Positions 54,380 through 64,000 of a stretch of 64,000 bases of DNA are shown here, in pieces. A program made the translations under genes and the position numbers. Origin of the DNA: Cordylochernes scorpioides (lineage: Eukaryota > Arthropoda > Arachnida > Pseudoscorpiones > Chernetidae); the NCBI GenBank assembly GCA_030710605.1, contig CP092876.1, positions 89,822,906 through 89,886,905 of the forward strand, given 5' to 3'. Position 1 is the stretch's first letter. Every line of letters begins with the position of its first letter. Under the pieces are notes generated by a model. That model was not told the DNA's origin. It saw only the letters and a list, made by a program, of their open reading frames with translations, and did not search any database.

Positions 54380-54675
54380 ATATCAAAGATCACAAGATAT
54401 ACAAAAGTCGTTTAACAGAAACAAAGTTAAATCAGAGTCGAACACCACGGTGACGAGAAGTGGTTTAGTTAAGATAAACAACATGTTTATTTATCAATAA
54501 CACTGGGGTTGTGCAGATAAGAACAAAATATAATTTACAATGATAATATAATAATAATAATAAACAAGGTAAATGGTTATGGTTATAACAAGGTAAATGA
54601 AACAGCAGTGGGGCTAATTCAATATATTTAATCAGCGATAATTAATTATTTAAATAAATTATTCATTGACAATAT
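54380..54675. other. AT-rich spacer, nothing recognised
   Basis: Contains an (AAT)n-like patch near 54550 and no reading frame of note. Confidence 0.3.
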
Positions 54676-54861
54676 TTTAACAAAGTATTTATTAATTTTA
54701 TTATTTTTATTAACAGAGTGGTAATTTTTATGTTTATAATTTGCTACTCTGTAAATTTCCCTCGTGGCTTATCTTTTGTATACCATTCATAATTCGTCCT
54801 TGCCTGAAATAAATTGTTGTCTCCTCCTGAAGTTTTGTCTTCCCTAATTTTCCACGTGGCA
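54676..54861 (+). repeat. Solo LTR of the miniature LTR element family
   Basis: Matches the LTRs at 53700 and 54206 from (T)AACAAAGTATTTATT to CACGTGGCA, with a first-base change (TTTAAC). Flanked by ATAT on both sides, as expected after LTR-LTR recombination of a full copy. Confidence 0.7.
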
Positions 54862-55298
54862 ATATAATAAGAATAAAGGTGTTGATTATTTTTGATTCTT
54901 CTGGACTTCTCTGGACGACCCAATGTGGATACATGAAACTTCATCGTCACAGTTTGATTCTCATTTAGCTTCGTTTCTATTGTGTGACTTTTGTATTTTT
55001 TTTATCATGTGATGCTCTTATTTAACTGGATGGACTAACATACATTTGCAGGAGAATGGTATTCTTATATACTAAAAGAGGCAATTCACCTTTTTAAAAA
55101 ATCAGTTTTAATGAATTCTGTTTTTAACCGGAGAGGTACCTTTTTTAGTACATAGAAGGATCTAATAGATGATAAAATAAGGAGAAAAAAACGTTTCTTT
55201 AATGAACGGATTCGTGATAGAAGGATCTGTTTTACTGAATTTTAAAACAAATTTATCATAATTCAATAAAATATTATTCAGTTTTTACGAAAATTGCG
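54862..55298. other. AT-rich sequence, no gene seen
   Basis: No motif-bearing frame or paired repeat was found. Confidence 0.3.
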
Positions 55299-55580
55299 AT
55301 TTACTTTTATAAAATATCAAAAAGATTTAAGCAATATTTTACTTTATTATCTATACAAGCTCCTCGCTCTGCAACAGGCAAAGCAACAATTAAGAGTGAG
55401 CATGGAGGCGAGATATATTAAATTATTAAATAGCCATCATTTAATATATCTCGTCGTTCCCCCCTTCCTGTGCTCATCTCAATTGTTGCTCGCCTGTTGA
55501 AAAGCGAGAGTTCGAAAGCTTGCGTTGTTTTGGTAATAAAGTAACATATTGAGATTAAAGGTTTTTGATATTTTATAAAA
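55299..55580. repeat. Foldback element, about 280 bp
   Basis: Outer arms (TTTTATAAAATATCAAAAA ... and GTTTTTGATATTTTATAAAA) and inner arms (CAACAATTAAGAGTGAGCAT ... GAGATATATTAAAT versus ATTTAATATATCTCG ... TGCTCATCTCAATTGTTGC) are inverted across a centre near 55437. Confidence 0.7.
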
Positions 55581-55834
55581 ATATAATTTCTTGTATCAAT
55601 ATTAAGATTAAATCATCATGCTTCCAGTGATAAGTGTATTTCTTATTAATTCAAATTGATATATCTAGATTTAGGGAAAGAAAGCTGAAGAGTTAAATTA
55701 TATTTTTCAAAAATGAAACTTATCCCTGGAAGTTTGATTATTTCACCTTAACACTTTGTCCTAATTTTCTATATTCACATATATTTCTAATAAAGATTCG
55801 TCCATGCTTTTACACTTTGATTTAATCAATAAAG

Positions 55835-56060
55835 AAACAAAGGTTTCGTTTCTTTTCTTATTTTATTTATTATTATTATTATTTCTCGAACTTTCAGGCT
55901 AACATGCCCTTCAAGACGGAGATCCAGAAGTACTACTTCTTTCCAATCATAACACGCCTTGGATAGAGGTTGTACTTCTGTATATCCGTGTTGAAGGGCA
56001 TGTTATCCCAAAAGTTTGAGAAATAAAATAAATAAGAAAAGAAACTCTTGATTTCTTATC
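55835..56060. repeat. Foldback element, about 226 bp
   Basis: Left arm ...TTTCTTTTCTTATTTTATTT ... CTTTCAGGCTAACATGCCCTTCAA (split here for brevity) and right arm TTGAAGGGCATGTTATCCCA ... AAATAAAATAAATAAGAAAA are inverted repeats. The loop spans about 55916-55990, with ATCCAGAAGTAC and GTACTTCTGTAT making a second stem. Confidence 0.7.
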
Positions 56061-56175
56061 AAACATATATTTCTCATTGACAGTTTTACGCAAAGCCACT
56101 TTATAGACAGTGGCTCCATTTGGCTACATAGCAAACGTAACTTTCCTTGTATGAAGCAATACTTATCAGCTAATA

Positions 56176-57323
56176 CGAGGGCCATCCAATAAATAAGTTT
56201 CCCTAGTTTTTTTTTTTTTTCTGCGAACGAAACGTTGTAAAAATTAGTTAGTATAGAAGAAATGGTCACTAGGATGCGTTGGAAGCTGGTGACCTTCAAA
56301 ATCACGCTACTCGTACGCGCAAGTCCGTAGCGCTTCAGTTTCCATGGAGCTTCCACTGGTGAACGTGTCCACTTGAGAACTCCGTTCTCTAATTCGTTTT
56401 TTCAGGGCGAAAAATTAAACTGCGGTCAATATTCATCGCAATTCAGTGTCAGTGTATGGTGAAGAATGTATGAGCATCCAAATGGTTCGCCGATGGCGTT
56501 CATGGTTCTTAGAAGGACGGCAAAACGTGCATGATGACGAGCGAAGCGGCAGCCCCGTTACTGCTACGGACAATGCAGCCGTTGCTGCTGTTCGGAATGT
56601 GGTGGAAGCAGATCGCCGAGTCACCATTGACGAAATAATGATTCGATTGCCTCCTGGATTCTAAATTAGACGCTCTTCGATTGGAATAATCAGGTCAGAG
56701 GTTTTGAATTTTCTCAAAGTCTGCACAAGATGGGTCCCGCGTTTGCTCTTGGAAAATCACAAGCAACAACGGATGGAGGCAGCCCGAGCTTTCCTGGAAA
56801 TGCATCAAAGAGATGGAGATCAACTGTTTTCCCGTATTGTCACTGGAGATGAAAGCTGGGTGTATCTTTCAACTCCAGAAACAAAACGAAAAAGCATGGT
56901 GTGGAAGAAGCCTGAGGAAAGTGCACCAAAGGCGAAGGTCACAATCTCTGCAGGCAAAGTTATGGCTATGGAAAACTTCAAATGGGAAATTTTCACACAT
57001 CCACCTTATTCTCCGGAACTTGCCCCAAGCGACTTCCATCTTTATCCAGCACTCAAGTGGCACCTCGGAGGCAAGCACTTTGCGAATGAGGACGAAGTGC
57101 AGGCGGAGGCGAACCACTGGCTACGAAGAAAGGACACGGCTTGGTACAACAGTGGTATCAAAATATTGCTACAACGGTACCAAAAATGTTTGGACAGAAA
57201 TGGTGATTATTTAGAAAAGCAGTCTATGAGTTGTATAATGAAAATAAAATAACTGCATAATTGTAAATAATGTCGTTTATTTGTTAAAAAAAATAGGGAA
57301 ACTTATTTATTGGATGTCCCTCG
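56176..57323 (+). pseudogene. Mariner transposon with internal deletion of its transposase
   Basis: Terminal repeats CGAGGGCCATCCAATAAATA (left) and its near-complement TTTATTGGATGTCCCTCG (right) are flanked by TA (56174-56175 and 57324-57325). The N-terminal DNA-binding part is at 56446-56664 (VRRWRSWFLEGRQNVHDDERSG), ending in a stop. 56704-57252 has VTGDESWVY with the first catalytic Asp. About 50 residues later it passes from KVTISAGKVMA straight to the PPYSPELAPSDFHLYPALK box with the third Asp. The stretch that normally carries the HDN second Asp is absent. The ends may still be mobilisable in trans. Confidence 0.85.
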
Positions 57324-57329
57324 TAGATA

Positions 57330-57650
57330 GAATTTAAAACTGCCAGCTGAATAACTTGATCACCGATAAGTCACCCAGCTTCAAATGACTTGTCATCTAC
57401 TACAATGGTTTAAGGAAAGTAAGAAGCAATACCGTTTGGAGGTCTAATATTGCATCCTGGCTTCAAAAAGGATTTCCAAAATTGTCTGAAAGCTTATTCT
57501 ACTTGTGACAATAATTCAGGGGAGTAGTTTCTCATATTTCACCAATGATCACCCAGACACAATTAAATTTTGAATAAATCAATTCAGATATCCATAACAT
57601 TCCTAAGTTTTGCCATCCTACGCAACATAAAAGTAGAAATATTATGCAAA
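57330..57650. other. Spacer, no gene recognised
   Basis: No coding or repeat signal beyond low-complexity matches. Confidence 0.3.
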
Positions 57651-57654
57651 TATG

Positions 57655-58264
57655 TTGTACATAACTTAGCTCCTTTTCTATAAAATTTAATCGAAATTTA
57701 TCAATAGAAGTATTTTTTGCTGATAGATGACAAATAGTATTATATATTTTTTTAATTTCATATATATCATGTTTCATAAAATGATGATAAAGATTAATAA
57801 AAATGGACCTTTCCTGATCGAGCAACTGAAAGTTGCTTATGGCTTGAGCCATCTGTCGGAATAAATATCAATTAATCGTTAGCGCAAGCAATCAGTAATT
57901 TTTAGCTGCACAATCAGGGGATGTTTTTTCTTTATAAAACATCAACCTGACACTGGTACAATATCTACTTCTGTACTATTTTCAATGATAGAACTTTTTG
58001 GATAAAAGATATTGTAACTAAAAATAAGCTGAAAAGCTTGAATTGAAAGATTAACAATGGCCTTTTCGGTGCGAGAATTCAAATGTGAATAGTTCCATCT
58101 GTAAGTGCCACATGTCCTAGGTGTATAAAAGATGGCGTTGAATCCTGAATTGTACAGAACTCCCTTCAAGGTAAACTGCTTTGGTTCCTTTTCCTCTCTC
58201 TACTGGCTTCTCCACATTTTACTCTGAGTTCTTCTACTGGTGTCTCCACATTTTACTCTCAGTT
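57655..58264. repeat. Minisatellite cassette, copy 3, cut by the BEL/Pao insertion
   Basis: Matches 17340-17950: foldback at 57806-57930, TATAAAAG at 58125-58132, TTCAAG|GTAAAC near 58165-58176, and then two 34-bp units. After ...ACTCTCAGTT the BEL/Pao LTR starts at 58265. The rest of the array should lie beyond the window. Confidence 0.75.
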
Positions 58265-58502
58265 TGTTGGATATCCATTGATTAAAATTGTGGTATTTTG
58301 CATAACCATAGTTATGTTTAGAAAATTGTCCTGATATGCAAATAAGGTTTTGCATAGTTTTTTGTTTTACTATGTTAATTGTTTTTGTATATATATATAT
58401 ATCCTTATTTTGTAAATAGTCAGTGTAGTTTATATTAATGTTCGTGTGGCAATAAAGGCCTTTTAGTAAAATTCTTTTTTAGTTTTTTGTTATTAATTAA
58501 CA
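58265..58502 (+). repeat. 5' LTR of the BEL/Pao element
   Basis: TGTTGGATATCC...ATTAATTAACA, 238 bp. The first 197 bp equal 63804-64000 except for one base (G at 58440, A at 63979). AATAAA lies near 58451. Confidence 0.9.
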
Positions 58503-58506
58503 AAAG

Positions 58507-58523
58507 TGGCGAGCCTGCCAGGA
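58507..58523 (+). promoter_or_regulatory. BEL/Pao primer-binding site (candidate)
   Basis: TGGCGAGCCTGCCAGGA starts 4 nt after the LTR with the TGG that pairs with a tRNA CCA end. The tRNA was not identified. The gag ATG begins at its last base. Confidence 0.55.
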
Positions 58524-59638
58524 TGGAACGTGACAAGAAGTTGCGCTCGGTGACCAGAACGAGATTTACTAAAGTAGTTAATATTCTGGATCCCGAAATA
58601 AGAAAAACTGATGCTGATCTGGGTGTGGTCAAGGACCAATTTAGTAAACTAGAAGACATCGATTGCAAGTTAAAGGATCTTGACCAGAAGATGGTGAATC
58701 ACCTGATGTTGGCTGATGTAGAGGAAGATGTTTTAAATTGGGAAATGGAAGAAGCGGAGCATTATTCGGATGCCTTCATCACCCTGGAAAGAAGGGTAAG
58801 AGAAGTAATGGAGTCGGATAACAAAATGGATGTTAAATCCCTGGGAAGCACAAATGGGTCATCAATGGCCAAAGGTTATAGGCTTCCTAAGTTCGAGCTA
58901 AGAACCTTTGATGGAGAACTGATTAATTGGCTTCCATTTTGGGCACAATTCGAAAAAATTCATGAAGATAATGAGCTGCATGATGCAGACAAGTTTCAAT
59001 ACCTAGTGCAGTCGATGCAATCAAGCACTAGAGCCAGAGAGCTCATAGAAAGCTATCCCCAAACAGCAGAAAACTATGCAAAAGCGGTCCAAGCTTTGAA
59101 ACAAAGGTATGGACAGAAAGATTTGCTTGTTGAAATATATGTAAGGGAACTGCTTAAACTAATGATGGCAAATGTCAGGACTCCACCAGATGAGAGGCGG
59201 TCAGTGGCTAAGCTATACGACAAGCTTGAAACGCAACTAAGATCTCTGGAATCTTTGGGTGTTGACACCAAGGAAAACACAGCATGGCTTTTCCCTATGA
59301 TAGAGTCTTGTTTGCCAGAAGATGTGCTGGTTGCTTGGCAGAGATCACCGCTGAATAGTTGTGATGCATCAAGGGACTCTAATTCTAACTCCAGCTCTCG
59401 CCTTAACAATCTTTTGGACTTTCTTAGAAGAGAAGTGGAAGGGGAAGAAAGAAGACTTCTAGCCAGGAAAGGATTTGAAGGGTTTTCCCCAAAAGAGAAA
59501 CTTAGAAATAAGTTTAAACAGAATTCAAATATACCTACCGCTGCAGGTTTATTTTCTGCCAAGGAGATGGGATGTTTGTTCTGTGAGAAGAATCACCAAA
59601 GACTGCATCACTGCTCAATCTATGCCATTCAAGGATAA
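58523..59638 (+). CDS. BEL/Pao Gag
   Basis: ATG at 58523 (MERDKKLRSVTRTRF). It encodes a helical N-terminal half, then the BEL gag domain (LPKFELRTFDGELINWLPFW, ELIESYPQTAENY, AWLFPMIESCLPEDV). It ends with a first Cys/His motif CLFCEKNHQRLHHC and stops at TAA 59636-59638. The next zinc motifs and pol lie in the +1 frame, overlapping from 59475. The crossover by homology falls near 59605-59620. BEL elements usually have one continuous frame, so this is a one-base lesion or, less likely, a programmed shift. Confidence 0.9.
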   Translation: MERDKKLRSVTRTRFTKVVNILDPEIRKTDADLGVVKDQFSKLEDIDCKLKDLDQKMVNHLMLADVEEDVLNWEMEEAEHYSDAFITLERRVREVMESDNKMDVKSLGSTNGSSMAKGYRLPKFELRTFDGELINWLPFWAQFEKIHEDNELHDADKFQYLVQSMQSSTRARELIESYPQTAENYAKAVQALKQRYGQKDLLVEIYVRELLKLMMANVRTPPDERRSVAKLYDKLETQLRSLESLGVDTKENTAWLFPMIESCLPEDVLVAWQRSPLNSCDASRDSNSNSSSRLNNLLDFLRREVEGEERRLLARKGFEGFSPKEKLRNKFKQNSNIPTAAGLFSAKEMGCLFCEKNHQRLHHCSIYAIQG

Positions 59639-62600
59639 AAGAGCAAAGATCTATGAAAAGAGGTGTTGTCTTAAATGCCTTAAACCTGGACATCTTGCAA
59701 AGGCTTGCAAGAGGACAGTTCAATGTAATATTTGTACCAAAGGACACTACGTTCTTCTTTGTCCTGACTTGCCCTGCAACAGAAAGGAAAATACGCATGT
59801 CTCTGAAGTAGTGCAGAGTGCTTTAGCCAATCAGCAGTGTACAAGAGATGTAACATTAATGACCTTGATGGTCAATATTATGGGAAATAATGGCTATAGA
59901 AGAGTGCGAGCACTCTTGGACCCTGGTTCTCAGAAGTCCTATATTTTGGAATCCACTGCACTAGAAGTAAAATTGAAGCCCGTCGGCAATGTAAATATTG
60001 CTCATTCATTGTTTGGTGGTACACAAACAGAAACAAAATGCCATAAGGTATATACGGTCGCATTATGCAGCAACCTATCAGAATTGGACAATCTGAGAGA
60101 ATTTGAATTCTTGGGTCAAGACATTATTTGTGGAGAGATTCCAAGGACGCCTAAAGGAGCATGGTTGAATGAACTAAAAGGATCTAGAATTTGGCTGTCT
60201 GATCTTGGAAGAGATAGCCCCAAGATAGAACTTTTGATCGGCAGTGATATCTATGGAAGCCTTTTGTCGGGACGTGTGAAGCAGCTGGAAAATGGATTAA
60301 CAGCTATAGAAACACATCTTGGATGGACAATTTGTGGCCCTTCACCGAAGAAAGATGAGCAGTCTGATTTCTCATCACTGGTGGTCATCAGCATGCACAG
60401 TAGAAATATGTCGGTTGATTATTTGTGGAATTTAGAAACGATTGGCATAAAAGATCCCAGGGAAAATCTCACAAAGCTAGAAGAAGATAAGATAGTACAC
60501 CAGCACTTCTTAAATACTGTTCATCAGCTGGAAGATGGACGCTTTTGTGTAGGATTACCTTGGCTGGGGAACCAAGAAGGAATTCCATCCAATCGTCATA
60601 TTGCAGAGAGAAGACTTTTCAACACAACCCGTAAATTGAGAGCTAAATGTATCTTCAGCGAATATGATAGGGTGTTCCAAGAATGGCTAGCTGAAGGTGT
60701 TATTGAAAAGGTGTCTCCTGAGGATTTGAACGGGAAGTGTCATTATCTCCCTCATCACCCAGTGGTTAAAGCCAATAGCAACACCACCAAGATAAGACCT
60801 GTGTTTGACGCATCATGTAAGGACAAGGTGAATCTTTCATTGAACGATTGCTTGGCAAGTGGCCCAAATGTTATTGAACAGATCCCAGCTATCCTACTGA
60901 AGTTTAGAGAAAATGCTATTGGAGTTATTGCTGACATTAGAAAGGCCTTTTTGCAAATTGAAGTGAAAGAAGAAGATAGAGACTATCTTAGATTCTTATG
61001 GTGGAGGAATAATCATCAGATTCAGGTTTTCCGTCACAAGCGAGTTGTCTTTGGTGTGACCTGTAGCCCCTATTTGCTTGGAGCAGTCATCCTGCATCAT
61101 CTCAAGGGAGTCTCTTCTGAATTTGGAGCTCTTCCTCAGAAGTTGATGGAATGTTTGTATATTGATAATTGTGTCACTTCAGTGGATACCGAGGCGGAAT
61201 TAGTTGATCTGGTGGAGAAATCTACTGAGATATTTGCAAAAGCCAAGATGGATCTCAGAATGTGGCAATTCGGACCTATACACCGAATCAAGGAAGTCTA
61301 TTCTAGATTACCTCCTAGTGTTGATATAGAAAGGAGTGAAGAGGCTTCAGTTCTGGGCATGAAATGGAATCTTTTAGAAGATACTCTTAATGTGACCCCA
61401 AAGTTCGGAGTTATAAAAAACTCACTTTCCAAGAGAGACCTCTTGTCTCATACCCAACAGATTTTCGACCCAATTGGATTCTTGGCTCCTGTCTTGTTGC
61501 CTGCCAAACTACTTATTCAACAAGCCTGGACAGTCAAAACTGATTGGGATGAACCTTTACCATCAAACATTCAAGAAAATTTTATGAAGTGGTACAGTGA
61601 GTTGGACACTCTTGCTGACATAAAGATTCCACGTAGAGTGGGCCATGGAATTAGAGCTCATTGGTCCATTCACATATTTTGTGATGCCAGCCAAAGTGCA
61701 TATGCAGCAGCAGCTTTTCTACGTTGTCCTGAGAACAAAGGAGTGTCAGTACAACTTTTGATGGCCAAATCCCGGCTAGGTCCACTTAAGAAAACTACTA
61801 TCCCTAGGATGGAGCTTCTTGCTTGTATGTTGGGAGTTAGACTCGGCAGGTACATAACTGAGTCTTTGAATTTGGCTGCGGAACCGGTGTACTACTGGAC
61901 AGACTCTACTACAGCACTTTCATGGATCAAGACAAACAGACAGTGGGGCACCTTTGTAAACAACAGAGTCAAAGAGATATGCAACACTTCAGGTCCGAAC
62001 AAATGGTTTTATGTACCAGGGAGCCTCAACCCTGCAGACCTTCCTTCAAGAGGTTGTAGTGTACTACAGCTTAAACGCACCAGATGGTGGGAGGGACCTG
62101 AATGGCTCAAGCAGCCTCAAGATCACTGGCCAAAGCAATTATTCCACTCAGACAGAACTTTGGTCAATTTGGAAATAGATAGACAAGTATTGGTGACTAC
62201 ACATGTCAGAACTGAAGTAATGCCATGGTTTGAAAGATTTTCAAATTTTGCGAAGATTGTCAGAATAAATGCGTGGATCTGGAGGTTCATACGAAAAACA
62301 CAAAAATTGTCCCCATCAGGTATGCATAGTCTACAGCTTTCAGAATTAGAAGATGCTGAAAAGGGGATTTGGAAAACTGTGCAACAGCAAGTTTTTTCTA
62401 GCCGAGGAGATTCGATCAACGGGTTGATGATAATCCGAGATGATTTTGGATTGATCCGTATAAAATCCAAGCTTATTGAAAGGGATGACGAATATTCATT
62501 TCGTTACCCAATTTTGCTTCCAACGAAACATCATGTTGTCACATGCCTGATAAGAGAATTCCATCTGAAACATTGTCATGCAGGAGTTCAGATCCTTTCT

Positions 62601-63728
62601 GCCAAACTCAGAGAAAATTATTGGATCTTAAATTCCCGGCGCAGCATACGAAGTGTCGTCTCTCAGTGTGCCAGGTGTAGAAGATTTTCATCAAAACCTG
62701 TGAAAACTATTCCGATACACTTACCTCTTGATAGAGTGAGAGATGCCACAGCCTTTGAAATTTTGGGAGTAGACCTTGCTGGTCCACTTTACCTCAAGAA
62801 CAAGACCAAGGCATGGATTGTTCTATTTACATGTGCCGTCTTCAGAGCTATACACCTGGAACTTGTGACCTCATTAAGTACTGAAGCTTTCATACAAGCT
62901 CTGAGAAGATTTATAGCCCGGAGAGGGCGACCAATAGTCATTTATTCTGATAATGGTACTAATTTTGTGGGCGCTAACAATGCTCTCAGGGCTTTAAACT
63001 GGAAGAAGATAGTATTAGACCAAGATCTACACAAGATAAATTGGAAATTCATACCTCCTACTGCTGCATGGTGGGGAGGTTGGTGGGAGCGTCTTATTCG
63101 TTCCATCAAGGATCTCCTTGTTCGAGTTTTGGGCCATTCTTCAGTGTACTATGAAGAAATGTCTACTATCCTATGTGATGTGGAGGCTACAATCAACAGT
63201 CGTCCGCTGACATACATACACGAGGACTTTGACAGTTTGATTCCTTTATCACCCTCCATGTTTCTACATGATTCAAAATATGTGGGAGTTCCAGATCTTG
63301 ATAAGTTGGACTCAAAGAAATTTCAAGAGAGATATCGGCATTGCCAAAGGCTGCGAGAAGCTCTCAGAAGTCGCTTTCGGAGTGAATATCTGGGCCAGCT
63401 TGTCCAGAAGGCCAATGAGAGGACTCCGAAACTGAGTGTGGGTGATGTGGTTATAGTGAAGGTGGAAGACAAGAGGAGACTCCACTGGCCTATGGCAAGA
63501 ATAGTGGAACTGTTTCCAGGAAGAGATGGACATTCTCGGGTTGCTAAGGTTCGAACAAAACTGGGAACCCTTATACGCCCTGTGCAGAAGCTCTATCCCC
63601 TGGAAGTGTCAAGTGGGGATCCAATTCTTCGATCCAGGGAAGATACTGCAATTAAAGAAGAGCATAGTGGGGCTAAGCGAACTCGATGTGGACGCGTGGT
63701 CAAGCCACCAGAGAGACTCAATTTGTGA
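59605..63728 (+). CDS. BEL/Pao Pol: protease, RT, RNase H, integrase
   Basis: The frame is open from 59475 to 63728; the homologous part begins about 59610 (SMPFKDKRAKIYEK). Zinc motifs CLKCLKPGHLAKAC and CNICTKGHYVLLC come first. The retropepsin box is LLDPGSQKSY (Asp at 59919). RT has VFDASCKD, GVIADIRKAFLQIEV and YIDN at 61158-61169 in place of the usual YVDD. RNase H has IFCDASQSAYAAA, PRMELLA and YWTDSTTALSWI. The integrase has HHCC (HLKHCHAGVQ...CARCRRF), then Asp, Asp, Glu in GVDLAGPL, YSDNGTNF and WWGGWWERLIRS. No stop interrupts about 1,370 codons, so this copy is young. Confidence 0.92.
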
Positions 63729-63803
63729 TGCTTGACTCCTTTTGTGTACCACATGTATATCACTTATTGTATGATTTTCTTCCCCAAATCATAGGTGGGA
63801 GTA

Positions 63804-64000
63804 TGTTGGATATCCATTGATTAAAATTGTGGTATTTTGCATAACCATAGTTATGTTTAGAAAATTGTCCTGATATGCAAATAAGGTTTTGCATAGTTTT
63901 TTGTTTTACTATGTTAATTGTTTTTGTATATATATATATATCCTTATTTTGTAAATAGTCAGTGTAGTTTATATTAATATTCGTGTGGCAATAAAGGCCT
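63804..64000 (+). repeat. 3' LTR of the BEL/Pao element (cut by window end)
   Basis: Starts TGTTGGATATCC after the purine-rich AGGTGGGAGTA. 197 bp visible with one difference from the 5' LTR and no indel. Confidence 0.9.

Overview
The window is AT-rich, intron-bearing eukaryotic DNA and is almost entirely a graveyard of nested transposable elements. The mix (gypsy, BEL/Pao, copia, LINE, mariner, Tc1-like, Helitron and foldback/MITE elements) fits an arthropod. The family forms look most like those of araneomorph spiders, but that lineage call is inference from recognised protein style, not proof. One 100-base assembly gap lies at 21325-21424.

The only host gene I can support is a small three-exon secreted-peptide gene. 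It has a signal-peptide exon at 20351-20417 (phase 1), a 34-nt micro-exon at 21044-21077 (phase 2) and a terminal exon at 24813-24888 followed by AATAAA. Two more homologous terminal exons sit in the same phase at 9-84 and 25231-25390. The first of these probably belongs to an upstream tandem paralogue whose body lies left of the window. No cysteines are encoded. The predicted product has a signal peptide, then a short Pro/Phe-rich peptide ending in Gly-Arg(-Arg), then an acidic tail. That layout suggests a processed, possibly amidated peptide.

Left part (1-19.1 kb): palindromic MITEs, a complete-looking non-autonomous Helitron (1097-1586), a 210-bp tandem duplication, a Tc1-like fragment, two LINE remnants meeting head to head near 9072, a third LINE tail (12.4-13.5 kb), and a decayed minus-strand gypsy (13.5-17.1 kb). 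Next comes a dispersed cassette holding a 34-bp minisatellite of about 36 units (17.87-19.11 kb).

Middle (19.1-47.8 kb): a truncated gypsy, the peptide gene, fragments of two further LTR elements in its last intron, and a mariner abutting a gag-deleted gypsy (27.1-31.4 kb). A hAT-like element (32604-37256) is split by a nearly intact gypsy with matching LTRs. A decayed gypsy (37988-47793) has its 5' LTR split by a copia element (42690-47748, 5-bp duplication CAGTC).

Right (47.8-64 kb): a second minisatellite cassette, LINE tails, a miniature LTR element (53700-54379), its solo LTR (54676-54861), two long foldbacks, and a mariner lacking its central catalytic segment (56176-57323). A third minisatellite cassette is interrupted by a young BEL/Pao element (58265 to the window end).

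No two mobile genes form a pathway with host genes. The shared themes are nesting order, a recurrent ATAT target duplication for LTR elements, and a repeated AGATGGCGC motif that resembles a CTCF core.
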